Position numbers and translations under genes: made by a program. Below are positions 6,091 through 14,683 of a stretch of 64,000 bases of DNA, in pieces; within the stretch, counting starts at the first letter, position 1; every line of letters begins with the position of its first letter. The stretch lies in assembly GCF_007830615.1 (NCBI RefSeq), contig NZ_VLLI01000012.1, forward strand, positions 1 through 64,000, given 5' to 3'. The DNA is from Mucilaginibacter frigoritolerans (GTDB lineage: Bacteria; Bacteroidota; Bacteroidia; Sphingobacteriales; Sphingobacteriaceae). The notes under the pieces were generated by a model. That model was not told the DNA's origin, searched no databases, and worked only from the letters and a program-made list of their open reading frames with translations.

Positions 6091-8886
6091 ATGAAACCTG
6101 CAATTTTACTTTTCATGTTTTTTGCATTATTTGCTCTTTCAGCATCTGCGCAAAATAGTTATACCGTTAAAGGTGTAATAGCCGATAGCGTTGAGCACGT
6201 AAAACTGGGCACTGCATCAGTTGCAGTGTTGCGGGCAAAGGATTCGGTATTGATGAAATTCACGTATGCCGGAAAAGATGGTTCGTTTGCTGTTTCAGGC
6301 CTTCAAAAAGGGAAATTTATCCTGTTAGTGTCTTATCCGGATTATGCGGACTATACGGAAGAATTCGGTCTGGATTCAACAAATCAGTCGCACAATTTTG
6401 GATCCATCAGCATGACCCTAAAAGCGCGCTTGTTAAAAGAGGTGATGATAAAGGGAACCGCTTCCCAAATGAAAATAAAAGGCGATACAACGGAATTTAA
6501 TGCGAGGGCCTATGTCATTCAACCCAATGCAAAAGTAGAAGACTTGCTGAAACAGCTGCCCGGAATAACGGTTGACAAGGATGGCAAAATTACCGCTGAG
6601 GGCCAAACAGTAAGCAAAGTTTTGGTTGACGGAGAAGAGTTTTTTGGCGATGACCCGACATTAGTAACCCGGAACATAAGGGCTGATATGGTGGATAAAA
6701 TTCAGCTATACGACAAAAAGAGCGACCAGGCTGCTTTTACCGGCGTAGATGATGGCAAAACCGAAAAAACCATTAATGTAAAGTTGAGGGCGGACAAAAA
6801 ACAGGGCATTTTTGGAAAAGCACGGGCTGGTGACGGTCCTGAAGGTATTTACCAGGGTCAGCTATTGGTTAATCTTTTTCAAAACAAAGAAAAGCTTTCG
6901 GTTTATGGCACCACAGGCAATAATGGCAAGGTGGGCCTGGGCTGGGAAGATGAGCAAAAATATGGCGCAGGCAACCAACTGGACGTTACCGACAATGGCA
7001 TCAGTATCAATACCCAAAGTTCGGACGATCTGGATGTTTTCGGAGGAATTTACAGCGGGCAAGGTTTCCCGTTGGCACAATCGGCAGGCGCGCATTACGA
7101 TGGCAAGTGGGATGATGACAAACAATCCGTGAACGCCAATTACAAAATAGCCTCTCTAACCATTAATGGGCTAAATGATGTGCTTACGCAAAACAATATC
7201 CCCGGCAATGTATCAAACACCGGTTCCGACAAAAACTACCATAACTCCGTATTCCGCCAAAAGTTGAGTTTTGTTTATCAAACCAAGCTGGATACTAGCT
7301 CAAACCTCAAAATCTCAATCGATGGAACGTTTAAACATATCGTAACAGATGACAATTATAGCGCAGCCGATACCATAAACAACGTACTGGTAAACAACAG
7401 CACCCGCCAGGTGAACAATATTGCCGACCAGCGGGCCTTTAACGGGAGCGCTTTTTATACCAAAAAATTTCGTAAACCCGGGCGTACACTATCATTCCTG
7501 GTGAGCGAAACATACAGCCAAAGCCAGGCAAATGGTTTTTTAATGTCGCATATAAATTTTTACAACCCGCAAAAGGCTATCGACAGCACGCAGATTATCA
7601 ACGAAGCGAAAAACAATAACCTGCAAAGCAATATATTTAATACCAATCTTACTTATTCTGAACCGCTTACCAAAACGTTTACACTGGTCCTTAATTATGG
7701 CGTCGGGGTAAATACCGCAAGTGCCGATCGCAATACTTTTAACCAATCGTCTTCGGGCAATTATAATGTACTTGTTGATAGCCTGAGCAGCAATTATGAA
7801 TTTAACCAGTTTCTCAATCACGCCGGCGCTGTTTTGAGTTACAAAAAAGGAAAACTTAGTTTCAACTTCGGCACCCGTATAACCGGCGACCACTTTCACC
7901 AGATAGATGAGTTTACCAATGATGAAACTGACAGAACTTTTATCGACTGGGCACCGCAGGCAAGGGTTGAGTACCATTTTTCGGGGCAAAAAATGTTTAG
8001 CCTCGCTTATAACGGTACCACCACACAACCCACGCTGGATCAACTGCAGCCCGTGGCATCCAATACCGATCCGTTAAATATAATAGTGGGCAACCCAACG
8101 CTAACACCAGCCTTTACCAATACTTTCAACGTGATGTACCGGTCGTACAAAGTAATTACCGACCAGTTTTTTGGTGTATATGGCACTTATTCATTCATTT
8201 CTAATCCAATTGTCAATCATATTAATTATGACCTCAACACAGGTAAAAGTGTAAGCGAGTATTTTAACCTGCCGGGCAAACAGACCACTAATTTTAATGG
8301 GGGGCTAAATTTCGGTCGTAAATTTAAGGACCTCGGCGGCATTAATTTAGGTGTGGGCCTTAACGTTAACGGCAACACCTATTACAATTACTCCAATGAT
8401 TCGCTTAATATGTCGAAAAACTACGTGTTTAATCCCACGCTTATCTTTTCAATATATAAAGACAGAAAGGTGAATTTTTATGTATCAGGCGGCCCTACCT
8501 ATACCATCAGTCAAACGTCGTTACAACCTAATATCAATAATAACGGCTGGGGCGCCCGTGCCGATGTGGATGGCACCATTTACCTGCCCGGAAAATTCCA
8601 GATAGGCACCTACAGTAACTACCAGTACAATGGGGCCACTGAGTCGTTTCACCAAAACTTCAGCCAGGTTATTTTTAATCCTTTTATCATCAAAACATTC
8701 CTCAAAAACGATAATTTATCGGTCGAACTATGGGCAAACGACCTGTTTAACCAAAACTCAGGCTTTAGCCGTGTTGCTCAGGGTAACCTGATTACCCAAA
8801 CCAGCTACAACACGCTGAAGCGGTATTTTATGCTTACTATCAATTACGATTTCACAAAAATGGCCGTTGGTGCAGCAGCTAAATAA
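6091..8886 (+). CDS. Outer-membrane beta-barrel protein, TonB-receptor-like with carboxypeptidase-regulatory domain
   Basis: A 931-residue protein with a signal peptide (cleavage near A20), a carboxypeptidase-regulatory-like domain (about 24-110) and a plug-like region with LLKQLPGITVDKDGKITAEG, VLVDGEEFFGDDP and DMVDKIQLYDKKSDQ, followed by a long barrel of the OMP_b-brl_3 type. This family resembles TonB receptors but has a divergent plug, and its substrates are mostly unknown. The GLPGMI-motif gene begins 7 bases after the stop, a common pairing in Bacteroidetes, so the two products probably work together at the outer membrane. No function beyond surface transport or export can be claimed. 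Confidence 0.88.
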   Translation: MKPAILLFMFFALFALSASAQNSYTVKGVIADSVEHVKLGTASVAVLRAKDSVLMKFTYAGKDGSFAVSGLQKGKFILLVSYPDYADYTEEFGLDSTNQSHNFGSISMTLKARLLKEVMIKGTASQMKIKGDTTEFNARAYVIQPNAKVEDLLKQLPGITVDKDGKITAEGQTVSKVLVDGEEFFGDDPTLVTRNIRADMVDKIQLYDKKSDQAAFTGVDDGKTEKTINVKLRADKKQGIFGKARAGDGPEGIYQGQLLVNLFQNKEKLSVYGTTGNNGKVGLGWEDEQKYGAGNQLDVTDNGISINTQSSDDLDVFGGIYSGQGFPLAQSAGAHYDGKWDDDKQSVNANYKIASLTINGLNDVLTQNNIPGNVSNTGSDKNYHNSVFRQKLSFVYQTKLDTSSNLKISIDGTFKHIVTDDNYSAADTINNVLVNNSTRQVNNIADQRAFNGSAFYTKKFRKPGRTLSFLVSETYSQSQANGFLMSHINFYNPQKAIDSTQIINEAKNNNLQSNIFNTNLTYSEPLTKTFTLVLNYGVGVNTASADRNTFNQSSSGNYNVLVDSLSSNYEFNQFLNHAGAVLSYKKGKLSFNFGTRITGDHFHQIDEFTNDETDRTFIDWAPQARVEYHFSGQKMFSLAYNGTTTQPTLDQLQPVASNTDPLNIIVGNPTLTPAFTNTFNVMYRSYKVITDQFFGVYGTYSFISNPIVNHINYDLNTGKSVSEYFNLPGKQTTNFNGGLNFGRKFKDLGGINLGVGLNVNGNTYYNYSNDSLNMSKNYVFNPTLIFSIYKDRKVNFYVSGGPTYTISQTSLQPNINNNGWGARADVDGTIYLPGKFQIGTYSNYQYNGATESFHQNFSQVIFNPFIIKTFLKNDNLSVELWANDLFNQNSGFSRVAQGNLITQTSYNTLKRYFMLTINYDFTKMAVGAAAK

Positions 8887-8893
8887 TGACATC

Positions 8894-9667
8894 ATGAAAA
8901 AGAAAATCATATTATGCGCAATTTTATCCTGGCTGGCAGCGGGTACCAAGGCACAGCACGCTCACTTTACTACCTCGGGTACAATTGAATTTGAACGGCG
9001 CGCAAATGCCTATGCCGTTATTGGAAAAGCTATTAATAAAGATAACGAGGCCTGGATGCAACCCGCGTTCGACTACTATAAAAAGAATAATCCTCAGTTC
9101 AGGGTGCTAACCGCAAAACTGGTATTTGCCGACGATAAAACGCTGTATACACCCTATGAGGTTGATTTACCCCCAAATGCGATAATGAACGATAGCCCTG
9201 TGTTAAACCAGTTTAATACCATTTTTACCGACCTTACTGCCAAAAGTTATGTGGACCAGAAAAAGGTATTTGAACAAACCTACCTGGTTAAAGACAGTGT
9301 GCGTAAAATTAAGTGGAAAATAACTGATGAAACCCGTACTATAGCGGGTTATACCTGCCACAGGGCAAACGGCATTTACCTCGACTCTATTTACGTAGTT
9401 GCGTTTTACACTACACACATACCGGTACCAGGAGGTCCCGAGTCTTTTACAGGCCTGCCGGGAATGATCCTCGGCGTTGCCCTGCCACATGAAAACATTA
9501 CCTGGTTTGCCACCAAAGTTACTGAAGGTTATATTACGCCAAACGATCTGGTTCCCCCAAAAAAAGGCAAAACGACTAATGAAAAAGGTCTCTGGAAAAT
9601 TCTACAGGATGCTTCTGAAAGCTGGGGGCGCGTAGGCAAGTTGTATTTAAAAGGATTTATGCTGTAG
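8894..9667 (+). CDS. GLPGLI-family secreted protein (motif reads GLPGMI)
   Basis: A 257-residue protein with a signal peptide (MKKKIILCAILSWLAAGTKA, then Q). The family-naming motif appears as FTGLPGMILGVAL, preceded by the usual GYTCHRANG segment. The ATG at 8894 is chosen because it gives a clean signal peptide; a longer frame beginning with a TTG at 8867 would overlap the upstream gene. The family is periplasmic or outer-membrane associated with no known biochemical role and is often encoded beside beta-barrel proteins like the one upstream. The family call is strong; the function is unknown. Confidence 0.88.
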   Translation: MKKKIILCAILSWLAAGTKAQHAHFTTSGTIEFERRANAYAVIGKAINKDNEAWMQPAFDYYKKNNPQFRVLTAKLVFADDKTLYTPYEVDLPPNAIMNDSPVLNQFNTIFTDLTAKSYVDQKKVFEQTYLVKDSVRKIKWKITDETRTIAGYTCHRANGIYLDSIYVVAFYTTHIPVPGGPESFTGLPGMILGVALPHENITWFATKVTEGYITPNDLVPPKKGKTTNEKGLWKILQDASESWGRVGKLYLKGFML

Positions 9668-9848
9668 CGCTGGCTTTCAACTAAGACTTAAAGTGTGTAA
9701 ACTTTCGCTTGATATTAAAAGCCTCATTAAACTGATCGAAGTTTGCCCAAAAGCACACCACACAATACTATTCAAAACAACTGTTCTTTAGCCGTACCAA
9801 TTATTTAATGGTGTTAATCAAAATCATGGTAGTGTCTCAGTTTGAAAT

Positions 9849-10280
9849 TTAATTTTCACTTGTAACCTCAACCCCGTACCGTATGGCCGCTTCAAGTACA
9901 TCAATGTTTATATCTTTCAGCGTTTTAAACTTAATGCAATACCCGGTTACGCTGGCCTTGCCCAGTTCTTTCCCATACGTTTGAGCCAGGTATGTTTTAT
10001 CTTTAATACCGAGAATGTATACAGATATTCCGGTTGTGTTTGCGCTCAAACCAATTTGAAAAAATTCCCTGGTTTTTCCATCAGCATATTTTATGGTGTA
10101 AAACCCATAGCCTATATTAGGGTTACTAACCGTTTTATTTTCGCTGTTTATACCATTATCGAACCATAATTTACAACCGGGTAATGCCTGAAGTGTGCGC
10201 ATATGCAAAGTTTGCATATCACTACGCTTTGGTTCAGGTTGGCTGGTAATATACGCTTTGATTTGTTCTTCGATGCTCAT
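9849..10280 (-). CDS. DUF1801-domain protein
   Basis: A 143-residue soluble protein without signal peptide or membrane segments. It has the DUF1801 (YdhG-like) pattern: an N-terminal helix (EEQIKAYI), MQTLHMRTLQALPGC, then GYGFYTIKYADGK and FFQIGLSA strands. Members of this small family have no settled biochemical function. It is the last of a minus-strand series starting with an ArsR regulator at 12164. DUF1801 and AHSA1 proteins often occur together, but gaps of about 100 bases before it mean that co-transcription is not assured. Confidence 0.75.
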   Translation of the reverse strand: MSIEEQIKAYITSQPEPKRSDMQTLHMRTLQALPGCKLWFDNGINSENKTVSNPNIGYGFYTIKYADGKTREFFQIGLSANTTGISVYILGIKDKTYLAQTYGKELGKASVTGYCIKFKTLKDINIDVLEAAIRYGVEVTSEN

Positions 10281-10383
10281 ATCATTACTAATTGATGGGG
10301 TGCTATTTTATGGAAAATTCGATTAAAATCGGCATTAAGATCAAATATAAAAATCTTCAGCAACAGCATGAAAATCCGATCCG

Positions 10384-10602
10384 CTAATAATCCAACTCCC
10401 TGCAATTAAAACCTGCTGTAAGTAACAACAACTCTACCGAAGCAGGATTTAGTTCGGTAGACTCGATACGTAATACTTTATCACGATCTTGCAAGTCGAA
10501 ATTCCATTGGCGAATTGTTGGAAAGGAAGTGAGCAAGGGCGCAACCATGCTCACTTTTTTCTTGCTGGTTACATTCGTCTTAAAAACTAATATTTCCATC
10601 AT
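10384..10602 (-). CDS. Small ferredoxin-fold-like protein, HMA-like but lacking metal cysteines
   Basis: A 72-residue protein with two candidate ATG starts, at 10602 and 10599. The layout (strand MEILVFKTNV, helix, strand WNFDLQD, strand VLRIES, helix, GFNCRELDY) resembles a heavy-metal-associated beta-alpha-beta domain. The CxxC loop is absent, and where it would fall the sequence reads TSKKKVSM. It is probably not a metal chaperone; a binding or regulatory role is possible but unproven. It lies 44 bases after the secreted protein gene at 10647-11309 in the same orientation. Confidence 0.6.
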   Translation of the reverse strand: MMEILVFKTNVTSKKKVSMVAPLLTSFPTIRQWNFDLQDRDKVLRIESTELNPASVELLLLTAGFNCRELDY

Positions 10603-10646
10603 AATCTTAATTGTTACATAATGTCCCTTTCCGCAGAGAAATGAGT

Positions 10647-11309
10647 TTATTGCTTGCCGCGTGACATCGCGTCAAGTTGATCTTTTGATATCTTATCAAA
10701 ATCAGGTGCTATGCCAAACGTGCCTACAGGGGCCTTTTGATCAGAAACGCCGGTTATGGTATATTCATTAACTACAAGTGCACCATTGGGTCCTTGTTGG
10801 AATGATGAATACTGTATAGGGACGCCACCAATAGCCGCATAATATTTGTCGATAACATCAGAGGGCAGCGATATATCATTGGTTATCCAGATATCATAAG
10901 TTTTTTGAGTCTTAGTATCTGTTGCCACTACCTTTTTACAGTTAAAACCAGATATCTGTTTCGTTTCGGTCGATGGCGCAAATGTAAGTGTAGGGAAAGT
11001 ACTTAAAACCTGGTCAATTTCTGCAGGTGTATAAATTGCAGCTTTTTTAATATTGGCAGCAGGTACGCTGGCTAATACAGCATAAGACTTGTAGTTGGCG
11101 TCGGCTAAAAGCTTAATATTTACCGGGCCGGCAGCAAATAATGCAGCGGTGGAATCACTTCTGAAATATTCCTTAACTTCAACATCTTGGCCGTATCCTG
11201 TTGTTTTCATGGTAACCAGGCCTTCTGTGTAGTTTTTTTGCGCATTGGCGCTCAAAATGGTTGCTGATACGGCAATGCCGAGAGCAACACTCAAAAATTT
11301 GGTTTTCAT
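10647..11309 (-). CDS. Secreted DUF4412-like protein
   Basis: A 220-residue protein with a signal peptide (cleavage after ILSANA). The core has a repeated-strand pattern with ISGFNCKKVVATD and YDIWITNDISLPSD, reminiscent of DUF4412 and distantly of GLPGLI proteins, which probably share a periplasmic lipocalin-like fold. Function is unknown. It starts 36 bases after the AHSA1 gene in the same direction, so it may be the third gene of the ArsR-controlled operon. The family label is moderate confidence; export is well supported. Confidence 0.7.
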   Translation of the reverse strand: MKTKFLSVALGIAVSATILSANAQKNYTEGLVTMKTTGYGQDVEVKEYFRSDSTAALFAAGPVNIKLLADANYKSYAVLASVPAANIKKAAIYTPAEIDQVLSTFPTLTFAPSTETKQISGFNCKKVVATDTKTQKTYDIWITNDISLPSDVIDKYYAAIGGVPIQYSSFQQGPNGALVVNEYTITGVSDQKAPVGTFGIAPDFDKISKDQLDAMSRGKQ

Positions 11310-11345
11310 AATTTTATATTTTGTTTTAATACATTTTAAATTGAT

Positions 11346-11840
11346 CTATTCCGAAGCCAGCAACTCATCCAATTGGTTATAACCCATGATAGTGCCTTCT
11401 TTAAAGCCCATTTCAACAAACATTTTAACGGTGGCCTCCTCGGTAAATATTTTCACTACATCAACCTTCGTTTTATTACCATCAATGGATGAGAATTTAG
11501 TCTCAGTGTATGATCTTGGGCCGCCGGCAACCGTCTTACCGTCCTCATCCGAAAACATATTTGTTGATGAAATAACGCTGCCATTTTCTATAGCGGTAAA
11601 TTCAGCATGGGTCCAGTGCTTCTGACCCTCAGGGCTAACCATAGCATAAAGCCATATTCCGCCAACGGTAAAATCCATAATTTTAGTTTCGGCCGTCCAT
11701 GGTTTCGGCGCTATCCATTTTTCAATCAGCTCTGGCTCTGTAAAGGCCCTCCATACTTTTTCAATTGGCGCGTTAAATTCACGTGATATGTAAATCTTTT
11801 TACCGGCCAAATCTGGTTCAAATACAAAATTGTTTGTCAT
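11346..11840 (-). CDS. SRPBCC / AHSA1-domain protein
   Basis: A 164-residue soluble protein of the activator-of-Hsp90-ATPase-homologue family (START-like fold). Typical landmarks are ISREFNAPIEKVWRAFTEPE near the start, the KWIAPKPWTAE segment and the C-terminal helix FVEMGFKEGTIMGYNQLDEL. Bacterial members bind small hydrophobic ligands or act in unclear stress roles, and are commonly paired with an ArsR regulator, as here. The gene begins 12 bases after the ArsR stop codon, so the two are surely co-transcribed. Confidence 0.88.
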   Translation of the reverse strand: MTNNFVFEPDLAGKKIYISREFNAPIEKVWRAFTEPELIEKWIAPKPWTAETKIMDFTVGGIWLYAMVSPEGQKHWTHAEFTAIENGSVISSTNMFSDEDGKTVAGGPRSYTETKFSSIDGNKTKVDVVKIFTEEATVKMFVEMGFKEGTIMGYNQLDELLASE

Positions 11841-11852
11841 GATTTTTTTGTT

Positions 11853-12164
11853 TTATAAGTCATTTAATAAATTATCTAACTGATCAAAACGGGTCTCCCA
11901 CAACTTGCGGAAGGCTTCCATCCAAAGGTCTATCTCTTTCATTTTATCAATATTTAGCTGGTAATAAATTTCCCGCCCGCGCTGATCCTGATCAACAGCG
12001 CCGCATTCGGCCAATATCTGTATGTGTTTTGATACGGCCTGCCTGCTACTCCCAAAGTGCCCGGCTATGGCATTGGGTGTCATAGCGCCTATAGTAAGTA
12101 GCGTAAGTATAGCCCTGCGGGTAGGGTCGGCTATTGCCTGATAAATATCACGTCGAATGTCCAT
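11853..12164 (-). CDS. ArsR-family winged-helix regulator
   Basis: A 103-residue protein (from the ATG at 12164) with one winged-helix domain: DPTRRAILTLLTIGAMTPN, then the recognition helix GSSRQAVSKHIQIL and wing DQRGREIYYQL. No cysteine metal site is visible; the protein belongs to the SdpR-like group that pairs with AHSA1 proteins. A TTG two codons upstream is an alternative start. Its promoter (12182-12212) is overlapped by two matching dyads, so autorepression of the arsR-AHSA1 operon is likely. Confidence 0.9.
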   Translation of the reverse strand: MDIRRDIYQAIADPTRRAILTLLTIGAMTPNAIAGHFGSSRQAVSKHIQILAECGAVDQDQRGREIYYQLNIDKMKEIDLWMEAFRKLWETRFDQLDNLLNDL

Positions 12165-12166
12165 TT

Positions 12167-12208
12167 GCAACTATTTGATTGCAAATGTATATGCAATTAT
12201 TCGGTTGC
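12167..12208. promoter_or_regulatory. Twin operator dyads of the ArsR operon
   Basis: GCAA-N8-TTGC occurs at 12167-12182 and again at 12193-12208; the two 16-base units agree at 13 of 16 positions, with centres 26 bases apart. One covers the leader and the first base of the -7 element, the other lies between -7 and -33, the expected arrangement for repression by the ArsR protein. Confidence 0.6.
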
Positions 12209-12212
12209 GCAA
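12182..12212 (-). promoter_or_regulatory. Promoter of the ArsR operon
   Basis: On the minus strand TTG (12210-12212), 20 bases, then TACATTTG (12182-12189) fits the Bacteroidetes consensus. Transcription would start close to the ATG at 12164, leaving a very short leader. Confidence 0.6.
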
Positions 12213-12358
12213 GTGTTTTTGAAAATATTTTTTATCCGGAAGCCGATAAATGAAAAAAAGGGGGTGATACTTTGGGCTGTTACCAAATCGATCATGGGTT
12301 TGGTGCTATTGTATTTTGCGTGTCGATTTAATATCTTGCTAATTAAATACTACCTATC

Positions 12359-13219
12359 ATGCGGCTTAAATTAAGGGAGGAAAATACAAATGGCGAACTA
12401 CTTTTTTTAAAAGATCAAACAGGTTTTGACAGGCAATCGTTCACCAGGGACCGCTTTGACAAGTATTTTACCATAGCATGGAACCCCAGCGAAAGTCAAA
12501 CCATAACTATCGATGGCTCTGCATATGATTTCCCGAAAGATTCTTTACTAACCCTGTTGTTTAATCAATCTTTCAGCTTCGAAAATTCTACCAATGTTGT
12601 TGCCTGGCAGTTTAATCGCGAATTCTACTGCATTATTGATCACGATAGCGAAGTGAGCTGCGTGGGCTTCCTGTTTAGCAGTACCGACCATTTATTTATT
12701 AAGCTAAATGACGAGGCAAAGCAAAAGTTACAGCTACTGTCAGACGTTTTTATTGAGGAATTCAATACTTCAGATAATATCCAGAATGAAATGCTGCTGG
12801 TGCTGCTAAAGCGACTTATCAGCTATGTAACCCGTTTGGCAAAGCTGGGATATGCACCAGTCAAAAAGCTTCCGGATGAAAGGTTTCACATCATCCGAAA
12901 GTTTAACCTGCTGGTAGAAGCAAATTTCAGATCAGAGCATGCTGTTAGTTTTTATGCAGAACAACTTTGTAAGTCACCTAAGACGTTATCCAATCTTTTT
13001 GCCATTTTCAACCAGAAAACGCCATCGCAGGTAATCCAGGAAAGAATCGTTGCAGAAGCCAAACGGCTTTTGTTCTATACAGACAGATCGATAAAGCACA
13101 TCACTTTTGAGCTCGGTTTTGAAGACGTGTCCTATTTCTCCAATTTTTTCAAAAAAAACACCGGCGTATCACCCTCTGATTTCCGAAACTCACCCAAAGA
13201 TGCCAAAGAAGGGAAATAA
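12359..13219 (+). CDS. AraC-family transcriptional regulator
   Basis: A 286-residue protein. The last 100 residues form the paired helix-turn-helix of AraC proteins (first HTH around CKSPKTLSNLFAIF, second with SIKHITFELGFEDVSYFSNF, then KKNTGVSPSDFRN). The first 165 residues resemble a cupin-like effector domain of the kind seen in Bacteroidetes AraC proteins. The ligand is unknown. The next gene downstream, 94 bases away on the same strand, is an alpha/beta hydrolase, a typical target for such a regulator (inference). Confidence 0.9.
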   Translation: MRLKLREENTNGELLFLKDQTGFDRQSFTRDRFDKYFTIAWNPSESQTITIDGSAYDFPKDSLLTLLFNQSFSFENSTNVVAWQFNREFYCIIDHDSEVSCVGFLFSSTDHLFIKLNDEAKQKLQLLSDVFIEEFNTSDNIQNEMLLVLLKRLISYVTRLAKLGYAPVKKLPDERFHIIRKFNLLVEANFRSEHAVSFYAEQLCKSPKTLSNLFAIFNQKTPSQVIQERIVAEAKRLLFYTDRSIKHITFELGFEDVSYFSNFFKKNTGVSPSDFRNSPKDAKEGK

Positions 13220-13313
13220 TCGCAACTAATCGGGAAATGTGTCCATCAGCCGGGCCTGCATTTCATGGCACCTTTGTATCGTTGACACAAACAAAAAATC
13301 AACGATTAAGAAA

Positions 13314-14027
13314 ATGGAAACACTAAATGTAAAAAACGAGATCAAAAATGTTGTATTGGTTCATGGCGCCTTTGCAGACGGCTCCGGCTTTAAAGCACTT
13401 TATAACGAATTAACCAAAAAAGGATATAACGTATCGGTTGTACAGAACCCTTTAACCTCACTGGAAGATGATGTTTTGGCAACACATGTTGCTTTAGACA
13501 GAATTGGCGGTCCGGCAATTCTTGCAGGTCACTCGTGGGGCGGTGCTGTAATTACCGAAGCCGGTAACCACCCTAACGTTGCTGCCCTGGTTTATATAGC
13601 TGCATTTCAGCCAGACAACGGTGAATCAGCTCTGCAGTGGCTCCAGACAGCTGCCCCAGCCCCCGAAAACGGCGTACTTCCTCCGGACGATAAAGGAATT
13701 GTTTATTATGACAAAGATAAATACCATGCCGGCTTTTGTGCTGATATTGATGCTAATGAAGCAGCGTTTATGTATGCATCTCAGGGCGCCTTTTATGCAA
13801 AGGGTTTTGTAACGCCCATAACCCATGCTGCCTGGAGAGATAAACCTGCCTACGGCCTGATTGCTACAGAAGATAAAAGCATCGCCCCGGAGATTCAACA
13901 TGCAATGTACAAACGTTCCAATACAAAAGTTACCGAGATAAAGGGCAGCCATGTAATATTTATGTCGCAGCCCGAAAAAGTGGCGGCAGTTATTATAGAG
14001 GCTGCAACACAAGGCGCGCAGAAATAA
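13314..14027 (+). CDS. Alpha/beta-hydrolase fold esterase-like protein
   Basis: A 237-residue soluble hydrolase. It shows the oxyanion-hole segment LVHGAFADGSGF, the nucleophile elbow GHSWGG with S74, and a likely catalytic His213 in KGSHVIFMSQPE; the acid is probably the Glu/Asp in LIATEDKSI. This sequence type is widespread and often annotated as a salicylate esterase-like or non-haem-chloroperoxidase-like hydrolase; the substrate cannot be inferred. ATG 13314 is chosen over an upstream start because the protein family starts at this point. A near-consensus -7 element (CACCTTTG, 13269-13276) precedes it, so it may have its own promoter. Confidence 0.88.
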   Translation: METLNVKNEIKNVVLVHGAFADGSGFKALYNELTKKGYNVSVVQNPLTSLEDDVLATHVALDRIGGPAILAGHSWGGAVITEAGNHPNVAALVYIAAFQPDNGESALQWLQTAAPAPENGVLPPDDKGIVYYDKDKYHAGFCADIDANEAAFMYASQGAFYAKGFVTPITHAAWRDKPAYGLIATEDKSIAPEIQHAMYKRSNTKVTEIKGSHVIFMSQPEKVAAVIIEAATQGAQK

Positions 14028-14045
14028 AATACTACGTTTGATGAG

Positions 14046-14086
14046 AAATACAAAGGCATGCCGTTTCGGGCAAGCCTTTGTATTTT
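14046..14086. terminator. Strong bidirectional terminator
   Basis: AAATACAAAGGC (14046-14057) pairs perfectly with GCCTTTGTATTT (14074-14085), 12 base pairs, with A/T-rich flanks. It separates the convergent hydrolase and HxlR genes. Confidence 0.8.
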
Positions 14087-14204
14087 CGGTTTGAAATTTA
14101 ATCAGTAATGCTATCCTAAACTACTCAAACATACATAAAGTGCTATTAATTAGAATTTTATTACTCCTCTTATTATTGGCTTATTTTTTAATTAAAATTA
14201 CCTC

Positions 14205-14594
14205 TCAAAAGCTCTCATGAGATAATGTCGAGACTTCACCAGCTACTTGAGATCTATGGCGCGTTCCCCAAGCATGCAGGGCATCACATATGGGTACAAT
14301 TTCCCTGCCTATATCAGTCAGGGTATATTCTACTCTTGGTGGAACTTGTGCGTATACACGCCTGGCAATTAATCCATCCGCCTCTAGCTCACGCAACTGT
14401 AAGGTTAACATACGTTCGGTAATATTTGCGATCTTTTTCTTCAATTCTCCATATCGCTGCCTCTCTGTGTTCAGTTGCATTAAGATCAATAGCTTCCATC
14501 TGCCGCCCATTAGTTGCACCGCATATGTCAGATTACAGTCAGTTAAGAACTTACGATTAATGCTATTTGTTGAACTTTCTTTGATTTTTGCCAT
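14205..14594 (-). CDS. HxlR-family winged-helix regulator
   Basis: A 129-residue protein with the HxlR signature: CNLTYAVQLMGGRWKLLIL, then RYGELKKKIANITERMLT and a wing with VPPRVEYTLTDIGREI. The conserved N-terminal Cys (in DCNLTY), which can sense electrophiles or oxidants in relatives, is present. It is divergent from a quinone-oxidoreductase-like gene 89 bases away, which it probably controls. Two inverted repeats in the shared promoter region are candidate binding sites. Confidence 0.9.
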   Translation of the reverse strand: MAKIKESSTNSINRKFLTDCNLTYAVQLMGGRWKLLILMQLNTERQRYGELKKKIANITERMLTLQLRELEADGLIARRVYAQVPPRVEYTLTDIGREIVPICDALHAWGTRHRSQVAGEVSTLSHESF

Positions 14595-14606
14595 TACTTA
14601 CATTTT

Positions 14607-14672
14607 TGTATGTATCATACATTGGGTTGGTAACATAGCAAATTTAAGGTACATACTTTAAACTTGTACAAA
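14607..14672. promoter_or_regulatory. Divergent HxlR/oxidoreductase control region
   Basis: For the minus-strand HxlR gene, TTTG (14669-14672), 22 bases and TAAATTTG (14639-14646) resemble a promoter with slightly long spacing. TGTATG-TAT-CATACA (14607-14621) is a perfect dyad in the leader, and GTACA-N11-TGTAC (14649-14653/14665-14669) sits between the promoter elements. Both are plausible HxlR operators. Confidence 0.5.
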
Positions 14673-14683
14673 AAAAATAAAAT

